A DNA stretch of 5,596 nt from JABDLF01 sp041609715 (GTDB lineage Bacteria; Pseudomonadota; Gammaproteobacteria; Steroidobacterales; JABDLF01). Position 1 is the stretch's first letter; the number at the start of each line of letters is the position of its first letter. The position numbers and the translations under genes are program-made. Of this stretch, positions 1 to 5,596 are shown in pieces. The stretch is taken from contig JBFIQI010000147.1 of the NCBI GenBank assembly GCA_041609715.1, forward strand, positions 1 through 5,596, written 5' to 3'. The notes beneath the pieces are model-generated. The model ran no database searches. It was not told where the DNA came from and saw only the letters and a list, made by a program, of their open reading frames with translations.

Positions 1-239
1 AGGCCAACGTCAACCTTCTATATCTCAATGAGAACGGCGCAACGCTGGCAGATCCGGTGGCTTCGTACCGCCAGATCCGTTATGTGCGAGTGCGACTGGA
101 AAATTACAGCCACCAGTTGTTGATCCCGTTTTTCGACCTGACGCTCAATTCACCGGCGTTCGAGTCGACTCTACCCAGGGAAAGCCTGGGCGTTCCCCGG
201 GTTGGCGCGGGGCCCGAGTGCTTCGGCAGCGCTGCGTAA
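1..239 (+). CDS. TadE/TadG-like pilus protein, C-terminal part (5' end outside window)
   Basis: An open frame runs from base 3 (bases 1-2 finish a codon) to a TAA at 237-239, giving 78 visible residues. The visible part reads as the extracytoplasmic C-terminus of a TadE/TadG-type pseudopilin: a tyrosine-rich stretch (YRQIRYVRVRLENY), then the hydrophobic IPFF segment, then TLPRESLGVPR. An alternating beta-like stretch followed by a T-L-P-x-E-S-L-G type ending is typical of this family. Such proteins have a single N-terminal membrane helix and act as minor pilins or assembly factors in Tad systems; that helix is not in the window. I therefore cannot separate TadE, TadF and TadG, nor see whether a prepilin cleavage site is present. 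The gene ends 34 bases before the preferred cpaE start, in the same direction. Family assignment is moderately sure and the exact name is open. Confidence 0.72.
   Translation, partial: ANVNLLYLNENGATLADPVASYRQIRYVRVRLENYSHQLLIPFFDLTLNSPAFESTLPRESLGVPRVGAGPECFGSAA
174..212 (+). other. Two adjacent GC-rich inverted repeats at the 3' end of the TadE-like gene
   Basis: CCCAGG at 174-179 and CCTGGG at 185-190 form a perfect 6-bp stem with a 5-base loop (GAAAG). Just after it, CCCCG at 195-199 and CGGGG at 208-212 can form a 5-bp stem with an 8-base loop. Both lie inside the coding sequence, about 25 to 60 bases before its stop. No T-run follows, so this is not an intrinsic terminator. It could be a weak mRNA-stability or processing element between the pilin-like gene and the machinery genes, or simply chance in GC-rich codons. 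Confidence 0.3.
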
Positions 240-257
240 TTTGAAAACCGAATTGCT

Positions 258-266
258 AAAGGAAAG
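258..266 (+). promoter_or_regulatory. Ribosome binding site of cpaE (decides the start)
   Basis: AAAGGAAAG is the best purine-rich site in the gap before cpaE. It sits 7 bases before ATG 274, or 10 bases counted from the AAGGA core. This favours ATG 274 over TTG 202, which lies inside the upstream gene, and over GTG 268, which is too close to the core. Confidence 0.6.
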
Positions 267-273
267 TGTGAAC

Positions 274-1542
274 ATGACAAGCAGCAACAAAAGCCCGGAA
301 CAGGAGCTTGCCACGAAAGCAGAGAAACGCGTATTCGCGCGGCCTCTGTCGCTCATGGTTGCCGGGCGGGCCGAAAACACAGTGCGGGAGATCGTCGCAC
401 GCCTGTCGCGCGACAAACAGCTTGCCGTCAGCTCCCGCATTATCAGCAATGGTCATGCCGATCCCTTGCACGGCACCGATGAACACCCTGATGCGCTGGT
501 ATTTGTTCTGAGCGCAGCCTGGCAAGATGAATTGCAGTCGTTGGCCGACCGGCCTGCGGCTTCACGGCCGCCGTCACTGATCATCGGGCTCGAGGTCCAC
601 CCGCAGGCGATGCGGCTGGCGATGCGCGCCGGCGCCCGCGAGTTCCTCAAGTGGCCGGAGCAGGTTACAGAGTTGCGCTCGGCGCTGATGCTGATCGCCG
701 GCGAACGAATCGAAGAACAAAAGATCGAGCATGCAAGAATCACAACCGTGATCAATGCCAAGGGCGGTAGCGGCGGCACCTTTGTTGCTTCGTCACTGGC
801 ACATATTTATGCCGCCCGTGAGCATAAGAAAACGGCCTTGCTCGATCTCGAGATGCAATTCGCCAGCCTGGGCAGTTACTTCGACTTGCATCTGCGGCAT
901 GGCTTGGCCGAGGTGCTGGAAGCGATACCGGACATGGACCAGGTGGCGCTTGGCGGTTACATGACTCACCATGAGAGCGGCGTGGATTTGCTGGGCAGCC
1001 ATGGCGGCACACTGGGCACCAGCGACGAGCTCGACGGCGAGCGATTCATGATCCTGCTGCAGCTCCTGTCATTAGGGTACGAGCGGCTGGTGATCGATGT
1101 GCCGCGACACCTGGATCATCTGACCATCGGGGCGCTCGAAAACTCCGACAAAATAATAGTTGTGCTGCAGCAGAACCTGGCCAGCCTCAAAGACGCGATA
1201 CGATTGCTGGCCGTAATGCGCAATGAGCTTTCGATTGCCAAGAGTGAAATCATGATCGTAGTAAATCGTTACGATAAGAATTCTGAAATCAGCCTTAATG
1301 ACATCAGGAGTGCACTGTCGATCAAGGATGTGCATACGGTACCTAATGACTTTGCCCTGGTAAACGAAAGCCTGAATTCCGGGCAACCGATTTTTGCTGC
1401 CGCCAGAAAGGCACGAATCACCCGGACCTTGGTCGAACTGGCAGTCATCCTGGACGGCAAGACTAATGCTACGCAGCCCGGCCTGGTCAAGTCGGCATTG
1501 GCCGGAATCAAGACTTTTTACGACTCACACAAGAGCGAATGA
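274..1542 (+). CDS. cpaE: CpaE/TadZ, MinD-like pilus localisation ATPase
   Basis: The 422-residue protein has the CpaE/TadZ layout. Residues about 20-140 resemble a receiver (CheY-like) domain ending in GAREFLKWP, with no clear phosphoacceptor site, so it is probably a pseudo-receiver. Residues about 155-400 form a MinD/ParA-type domain. Its deviant Walker A is KGGSGGT (163-169): the signature lysine K163 is present, but the P-loop lysine is replaced by G168. The switch I region is LLDLEMQF, with D191 kept and Glu at 193. Walker B is LVIDVPR, with D275. CpaE/TadZ proteins act at the cytoplasmic face and are known to position Tad pilus assembly at a pole or focus. ATG 274 is chosen for its ribosome binding site; the in-frame TTG at 202 would overlap the upstream gene. 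cpaF starts 23 bases after the stop. Assignment is firm, but the degree of ATPase activity is uncertain. Confidence 0.93.
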   Translation: MTSSNKSPEQELATKAEKRVFARPLSLMVAGRAENTVREIVARLSRDKQLAVSSRIISNGHADPLHGTDEHPDALVFVLSAAWQDELQSLADRPAASRPPSLIIGLEVHPQAMRLAMRAGAREFLKWPEQVTELRSALMLIAGERIEEQKIEHARITTVINAKGGSGGTFVASSLAHIYAAREHKKTALLDLEMQFASLGSYFDLHLRHGLAEVLEAIPDMDQVALGGYMTHHESGVDLLGSHGGTLGTSDELDGERFMILLQLLSLGYERLVIDVPRHLDHLTIGALENSDKIIVVLQQNLASLKDAIRLLAVMRNELSIAKSEIMIVVNRYDKNSEISLNDIRSALSIKDVHTVPNDFALVNESLNSGQPIFAAARKARITRTLVELAVILDGKTNATQPGLVKSALAGIKTFYDSHKSE

Positions 1543-1565
1543 ACGACCCGCGACGGAACTGATAT

Positions 1566-2900
1566 ATGGACATGCCACAGAAAAACCCGGGCGCGCGAAC
1601 GGCAGAAGATGCATCGGAGCGTTTGTCTGCGCAGGAAAAACAGTGGAAGGAGAAAATTTACAAGCGCCTGCTCAAGGTCATGGACCTGTCGCTGATCAGC
1701 AGCCATACAGAAGACGACGCCCGCAAGCAAATAAGAGAAATTTCCCAGATGCTGCTGACCGAGGAATCGGCACCTCTGTCACTGGCGGCACGTCATCGGG
1801 TCATTCGGCAGATTGAAGACGAGGTGATGGGCCTGGGCCCACTCGAACCCTTATTGCATGACAAAACCGTGTCCGACATTCTGGTTAATGGTTGCAATCA
1901 GGTCTACGTGGAGCGTCGGGGCAAGCTGGAGCTGACAGACGTGCAGTTCAGCAATGATGTCCATTTGCTGAATATCATCGATCGGATTGTCTCCAGCGTG
2001 GGCCGTCGCATAGACGAATCGTCCCCCATGGTCGACGCACGTCTCAAGGACGGATCGCGTGTGAATGCCATCATCCCACCATTGGCCATCGACGGGCCGT
2101 CGGTGTCGATCCGCCGTTTTGCGGTCGAGTTACTGACGATGGACAACCTGATCGAGCTGAAAACGCTGTCGGCCAAGATTGCCCAGGTATTACGCGCCAT
2201 CGTAAAGTGCCGGCTCAATATCCTGATATCGGGCGGCACCGGCTCGGGCAAGACCACCACGCTGAATATCATGTCGGGCTACATCCCGCACAGCGAACGC
2301 ATCGTGACCATCGAAGACTCGGCTGAACTGCAATTACAGCAGCCGCATACGGTGCGACTGGAAACCCGACCGCCGAATATCGAAGGCAAGGGTGAGGTTA
2401 CCCAGCGTGACCTGGTCAGGAATGCATTGCGCATGCGGCCGGATCGCATCGTCATCGGCGAGGTCCGTGGCGGCGAGGCGCTGGACATGCTCTCTGCCAT
2501 GAACACCGGTCACGATGGTTCCCTGACTACGATTCATGCCAATACGCCCAGGGACGCACTGAGCCGGGTAGAAAACATGGTGTCGATGACCGGCATCAAC
2601 TTTCCGGCCAAGGCGCTGCGGACCCAGATCGCCTCGGCCATAGACGTGGTGATCCAGGTGGAACGGCAGGAGGATGGCAAGCGGCGCATGGTGAGCGTGC
2701 AGGAAATCAATGGCATGGAAGGCGAAATCATCACCATGTCGGAGTTGTTCAGATTCGAGCGATCAGGCATAGACGAAGAGGGCAACGTCATCGGTTGTTT
2801 CCGGGCCACCGGCATTGTACCCGGCTTCAAGACCAGGCTGGAACAGCGCGGCGTGGAGTTGCCACAGGATATCTATAGCCCCGGCGCGATTCACGAGTAG
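1566..2900 (+). CDS. cpaF: CpaF/TadA, Tad pilus assembly ATPase (GspE/VirB11-type)
   Basis: The 444-residue cytoplasmic secretion ATPase should form a hexameric motor that drives pilin extraction and polymerisation through TadB and TadC. The N-terminal 1-60 is charged and helical. Residues about 75-200 are the N-terminal domain, with MGLGPLEPLL (88-97), DILVNG (104-109), DGSRVN (162-167) and SIRRF (181-185), all typical of the TadA/VirB11 branch. The motor domain has Walker A GGTGSGKT (223-230, K229), the Asp box TIEDSAEL (E250, D251), Walker B IVIGEVRGGEA (295-305, E299) and the His box GHDGSLTTIHANTP (315-328, H316 and H324). Every core motif is intact and length is normal. A GGAA lies 7 bases before ATG 1566; ATG 1572 is an in-frame alternative. 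In Caulobacter the homologue powers both extension and retraction, and no separate retraction ATPase is seen in this window. Confidence 0.97.
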   Translation: MDMPQKNPGARTAEDASERLSAQEKQWKEKIYKRLLKVMDLSLISSHTEDDARKQIREISQMLLTEESAPLSLAARHRVIRQIEDEVMGLGPLEPLLHDKTVSDILVNGCNQVYVERRGKLELTDVQFSNDVHLLNIIDRIVSSVGRRIDESSPMVDARLKDGSRVNAIIPPLAIDGPSVSIRRFAVELLTMDNLIELKTLSAKIAQVLRAIVKCRLNILISGGTGSGKTTTLNIMSGYIPHSERIVTIEDSAELQLQQPHTVRLETRPPNIEGKGEVTQRDLVRNALRMRPDRIVIGEVRGGEALDMLSAMNTGHDGSLTTIHANTPRDALSRVENMVSMTGINFPAKALRTQIASAIDVVIQVERQEDGKRRMVSVQEINGMEGEIITMSELFRFERSGIDEEGNVIGCFRATGIVPGFKTRLEQRGVELPQDIYSPGAIHE

Positions 2901-2902
2901 TT

Positions 2903-3883
2903 ATGTTCAGTTTCTCCGAAGTCTCGATTTTCCTTTTGATGGTATTTATCTCCATCTTTGCGCTCACGTTCGGGACTTCGGTTCCCGTGTTTGGCGATGC
3001 CCGCAAGACGCGAAAGTTACTGCGCAAGCGTCTCGCCGAGATTGAGGCCACCAGCGGCAGGGAACAGATTTCTTCTCTGTTGCGGGCACAATACCTGACC
3101 GATTTGTCGCCGCTGGAGCGCGGCCTGGAAAGCCTTCCGGGCATGGAGAAGCTCGCCGAATTGATCGAACAGTCGGGTCGCACCTGGCCGGCATACCGGG
3201 TCGTGGGTGCGGGCATCCTGCTGGGCGCAGTCGGGGCACTGGTGGCCTGGTCGTTTACCCACACCCTGGCGCTGGCGCTCCTGTTGGGAATGGTCGCTTT
3301 CAGTCTGCCTTTTCTGAAGATCATCTCCGAGCGTAACCAGCGTATGGCGAAGTTCGAGGAGCAGTTACCGGAAGCTCTTGACGTCATCAAGCGCGCATTG
3401 CGCGCCGGCCATCCATTTAACCAGAGCATCAAGCTTGTATCCGAAGAAATGGACGATCCGATTGCCAAGGAATTTGGTATCACATTTGCCGACATTAATT
3501 ATGGCAATGACGTCAAGGCCGCGATGCTGGGTCTTCTGGAGCGTATTCCCAGCGTGACCGTGATGGCGGTAGTCACCTCGGTACTGGTGCAAAAGGAGAC
3601 GGGCGGTAATCTTGCCGAGATCCTGGAAAAAATCTCTGAAGTCATCCGCGGCCGCTTCCGACTGCAGCGCAAGGTAAAGACCTTGTCAGCTGAGGGCAGG
3701 TTGTCTGCATGGATCCTGGTATCGGTGCCGTTCGTGCTGTTCATCATGATTACAATTACGACTCCGGACTATCTACCCATCCTGCTCGAGGAACCCCAGG
3801 GGCGTAAGCTGATCGCCTGGGGCTTTGGCATCATGTTGCTGGGGATCCTTTGGATCCGCAGAATTATCCGCATCGACGTTTGA
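2903..3883 (+). CDS. tadB: TadB, inner-membrane platform protein (T2SSF family)
   Basis: The 326-residue integral membrane protein matches TadB in length and layout. A hydrophobic helix lies at about 5-25, followed by a basic stretch (RKTRKLLRKR). Two membrane segments lie at about 100-118 and 121-141. The cytoplasmic T2SSF domain at about 151-265 begins FEEQLPEALDVIKRALRAG and contains the helical QKETGGNLAEILEKIS segment. Two more membrane segments follow at about 268-288 and 303-318, and the tail is basic. With TadC it should form the platform that couples the CpaF motor to pilin assembly, as GspF and PilC do in related systems. ATG 2903 begins 2 bases after the cpaF stop and no strong ribosome binding site is visible, so translation is probably coupled to cpaF. 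Confidence 0.94.
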   Translation: MFSFSEVSIFLLMVFISIFALTFGTSVPVFGDARKTRKLLRKRLAEIEATSGREQISSLLRAQYLTDLSPLERGLESLPGMEKLAELIEQSGRTWPAYRVVGAGILLGAVGALVAWSFTHTLALALLLGMVAFSLPFLKIISERNQRMAKFEEQLPEALDVIKRALRAGHPFNQSIKLVSEEMDDPIAKEFGITFADINYGNDVKAAMLGLLERIPSVTVMAVVTSVLVQKETGGNLAEILEKISEVIRGRFRLQRKVKTLSAEGRLSAWILVSVPFVLFIMITITTPDYLPILLEEPQGRKLIAWGFGIMLLGILWIRRIIRIDV

Positions 3884-3891
3884 GTACCTGA

Positions 3892-4851
3892 ATGCAATAT
3901 TTACTCGAATTCTTACGCTCGATTTCCGATAACGAGACTATCGTGCGGCTGATGTTCGTCGGCCTCAGCGCAGCCGCCATCACCGTATTCGTTCTGGCGC
4001 TTTCCCTGTTGGGCAGTTCGTTATCGAGTCCGTTACGCAGACGCTTGAAGGAAGTCTCCGGCACACCGGTCCGGGATCATGGCAGTTCGATTGATGTGGG
4101 TCAGCTGGTCGAGCCGCTTGAGGGTCTGGTGGTACCTAAAAAAGACGAAGAACGAATCACGACCCAGGTTCGGCTGATGCACGCCGGCTATCGATCGGAG
4201 AATGCGCTGACTGTATATTTTGCGCTGCGCATGCTCCTGGTGATCTTATTGCCCACGCTGGTTTTAGTGGCGACCCAGTTCATGCCGTCGTTGCCCCTCA
4301 AACGGGTGCTCACGATGGCAGCGATTGCAGTAGGCGTGGGCATTTTCGGTCCGCAGATTTTCCTGAGCAGCCGCGTCGACCACCGGCAATTACAATTACG
4401 GCGTTCGTTTCCCGATGCCCTGGATCTGCTGGTGGTGTGCGTCGAATCCGGGCTGGGGCTGTCCGCAGCCATCCAGCGGGTGGGCAAGGAACTGGCAGTC
4501 AGCCACCCGACCCTCGCCAGTGAGTTCGCAATTGTCAACGCGGAGATGCGTGCGGGCGTGGACCGCATGGAGGCGCTTAAGAACCTGGCCGATCGTACGG
4601 GTCTCGAGGACATCCGGGGCCTGGTGACCTTGCTGGCCCAGAGTATGCGCTTTGGCACCAGCATCGCGGAAACCCTGCGTGTATATGCGGAAGAATTTCG
4701 CGACAAGCGCATGCAGGCGGCCGAGGAGATGGCTGCCAAGGTGGGCACCAAGCTTATTTTTCCCCTGACTTTTTGCCTGTTTCCAGCATTTTTTCTGGTC
4801 GCCATCGGGCCCGCCATATTGAAAATCATGGCCGCACTGGCAAACTTCTGA
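3892..4851 (+). CDS. tadC: TadC, inner-membrane platform protein (T2SSF family)
   Basis: The 319-residue second platform protein starts 8 bases after the tadB stop. Membrane segments are at about 20-41, 108-128, 138-157 and 287-311. The T2SSF domain at about 172-285 opens with SFPDALDLLVVCVESGLGLS, followed by AAIQRV and ending with RMQAAEEMAAKVGTKL just before the last helix. The phrase CVESGLGLSAAI and the KVGTKLIFPLTF transition are typical of TadC rather than TadB. The two proteins are distant paralogues and each resembles half of a GspF-type protein, so they are thought to work as a pair in the inner membrane above the CpaF ATPase. No good ribosome binding site is seen before ATG 3892, so translational coupling to tadB is likely. 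Length and motifs are normal. Confidence 0.94.
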   Translation: MQYLLEFLRSISDNETIVRLMFVGLSAAAITVFVLALSLLGSSLSSPLRRRLKEVSGTPVRDHGSSIDVGQLVEPLEGLVVPKKDEERITTQVRLMHAGYRSENALTVYFALRMLLVILLPTLVLVATQFMPSLPLKRVLTMAAIAVGVGIFGPQIFLSSRVDHRQLQLRRSFPDALDLLVVCVESGLGLSAAIQRVGKELAVSHPTLASEFAIVNAEMRAGVDRMEALKNLADRTGLEDIRGLVTLLAQSMRFGTSIAETLRVYAEEFRDKRMQAAEEMAAKVGTKLIFPLTFCLFPAFFLVAIGPAILKIMAALANF

Positions 4852-4870
4852 CTCTTGTACCCGAGAGCCT

Positions 4871-4875
4871 GAAGA
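4871..4875 (+). promoter_or_regulatory. Probable ribosome binding site of tadD
   Basis: GAAGA lies 5 bases before the proposed TTG start at 4881, in the 29-base gap after tadC. It is a weak site, but it is the only purine run placed correctly for a start that leaves a complete signal peptide. Confidence 0.4.
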
Positions 4876-4880
4876 TTACA

Positions 4881-5596
4881 TTGCCCGAATTACCTCGCTC
4901 ATCCCGGTCCCTTGTTGTGCTCGCAACAGCTGTATGCGTGCTGCTGTCAGCTGGCGGATGCAACAACCTGCGCGTCTCGGCGCCACCCGCCGCGACGCTG
5001 GCCGAGCCGGTCACAGAAACGTCCGGCCCGATGGAACAGCTGGTATCGAGCGTACGTGAACTCGCGGGCCAGGGGCAGCTCAGCCAGGCCCTGATGCTGT
5101 TATCCCAAGGCATGCAGCAATTTGGCCCAGCACCCGAACTTTATGTGGAAAAAGGCGCCATACTCGAGCGTCTGGGTGACCGCCAGGAAGCGCGGCTCGC
5201 CTACGAAGCGGCGCTGTTGAGGGCACCGTCAAACGTGGCCGCTTTGGAAGCACTTGGCGTGTTGCATCTGCAGGGCGGTCGGATCGAGCCCGCAAGGAAA
5301 CTCCTGTCACATGCGATTGAATTGGACAAGAGCAGAGTCCGAAATTCCAATGCAACCGTTGATATCGACCCGGATTCGCCGGTGCTGGCTTACAACGGTA
5401 TGGGCATCATATCGGACAGCGACGGGGAACATGAGCGCGCCGCGGACTACTTTTTGAGCGCGCTGCAAGTCGCGAAGTCGGCACAACTTTATAATAACCT
5501 CGGGTATTCCCGTTTTCTGGGCCAGAATCTGGGTGGTGCAGAGTGGGCCTATCGTCAATCCCTGGTCCTGGACCCCGCCTACAAGCCCGCGCTGCA
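4881..5596 (+). CDS. tadD: TadD, TPR-containing pilus assembly lipoprotein (3' end outside window)
   Basis: The frame stays open to the window edge, giving 238 residues. No ATG lies between the tadC stop and the signal sequence, so TTG 4881 is proposed. It gives a basic n-region (PRSSRS), a hydrophobic core (LVVLATAVCVLL) and a lipobox-like SAGGC with the acceptor at C27. Position -3 is Ala instead of the usual Leu, so the lipobox is imperfect. Tetratricopeptide repeats follow: a possible degenerate one at about 52-83, then about 84-117, 118-151, 168-200 and 201-234, with typical LGDRQEARLAYEAAL and YNNLGYSRFLG patterns. Between the second and third clear repeats is a 16-residue acidic and polar insertion. 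TadD lipoproteins are thought to help the secretin assemble or localise, by analogy with PilF/PilW pilotins. Position directly after tadC supports the name. Confidence 0.88.
   Translation, partial: MPELPRSSRSLVVLATAVCVLLSAGGCNNLRVSAPPAATLAEPVTETSGPMEQLVSSVRELAGQGQLSQALMLLSQGMQQFGPAPELYVEKGAILERLGDRQEARLAYEAALLRAPSNVAALEALGVLHLQGGRIEPARKLLSHAIELDKSRVRNSNATVDIDPDSPVLAYNGMGIISDSDGEHERAADYFLSALQVAKSAQLYNNLGYSRFLGQNLGGAEWAYRQSLVLDPAYKPAL

Noticed and set aside
202..273. N-terminal extension of CpaE from TTG 202
   Set aside because: It would overlap the TadE-like gene by 38 bases and lacks a good ribosome binding site, while ATG 274 has AAAGGAAAG at suitable spacing and leaves only a short gap.
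1394..1816. 140-codon plus-strand frame bridging the end of cpaE and the start of cpaF
   Set aside because: It overlaps two firmly identified genes in another frame and its product is low-complexity (Arg/Pro/Ser/Trp-rich), so it is a shadow frame.
2827..3495. 222-codon open frame on the minus strand opposite the start of tadB
   Set aside because: It lies wholly opposite well-supported cpaF and tadB coding sequence. Its translation is Ser/Arg-rich with no recognisable domain, as expected for an antisense shadow of GC-rich codons.
3843..3857. GGATCC-TTT-GGATCC inverted/direct repeat near the end of tadB
   Set aside because: The stem is short with a 3-base loop and no T-run, and it falls within codons for the last membrane helix. 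It is most likely chance.
4387..4401. Short tandem CAATTA repeat in tadC
   Set aside because: Two short copies encode Gln-Leu-Gln-Leu in a normal TadC region, with no extended repeat array.
4188..4829. 213-codon open frame on the minus strand opposite tadC
   Set aside because: It mirrors the hydrophobic TadC codons, gives a Ser/Arg/Thr-rich product without a known fold, and has no independent sign of expression.
1..5596. Possible novel system hidden in the locus
   Set aside because: Every sizeable stretch is explained by known Tad pilus genes in a tight operon. No foreign cargo gene, mobile element or unexplained intergenic region is present.

Overview
This window is an internal slice of a tight-adherence (Tad, type IVc / Flp pilus) locus. 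All six recognisable genes lie on the + strand and cover nearly every base. In order they are: the 3' end of a TadE/TadG-like pilus protein gene, cpaE/tadZ, cpaF/tadA, tadB, tadC and the 5' part of tadD, which runs off the right edge. The gaps are about 34, 23, 2, 8 and 29 bases, with no terminator and no convincing internal promoter. The block therefore looks like one polycistronic unit whose promoter, prepilin gene (flp), prepilin peptidase, CpaB/RcpC and secretin are presumably upstream of the window.

The organism is most likely a proteobacterium, because the DNA is moderately GC-rich and the gene order (TadE-like, cpaE, cpaF, tadB, tadC, tadD) and the CpaE type (receiver-like N-terminus followed by a MinD-like domain) are common there. 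A lipoprotein TadD fits a Gram-negative envelope. The sequence alone does not support a genus, and Gammaproteobacteria is only a guess.

The genes form one machine. CpaE/TadZ probably places the apparatus at a pole or focus. CpaF/TadA is the cytoplasmic hexameric ATPase that powers pilus assembly, and in Caulobacter also retraction. TadB and TadC are the paired inner-membrane platform proteins. TadD is a TPR lipoprotein thought to assist the outer-membrane secretin. The TadE/G-like protein is a minor pilin or pseudopilin.

I found no undescribed system. The points most worth a second look are the substituted P-loop of CpaE, which lacks the second lysine and has Glu at a usual catalytic Asp position; the TTG start and imperfect lipobox of TadD; an insertion between TadD repeats; and two adjacent GC-rich inverted repeats at the 3' end of the TadE-like gene. 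No RNA genes, mobile elements, CRISPR arrays or long repeats were seen. No stretch above 300 bases lacks a gene.
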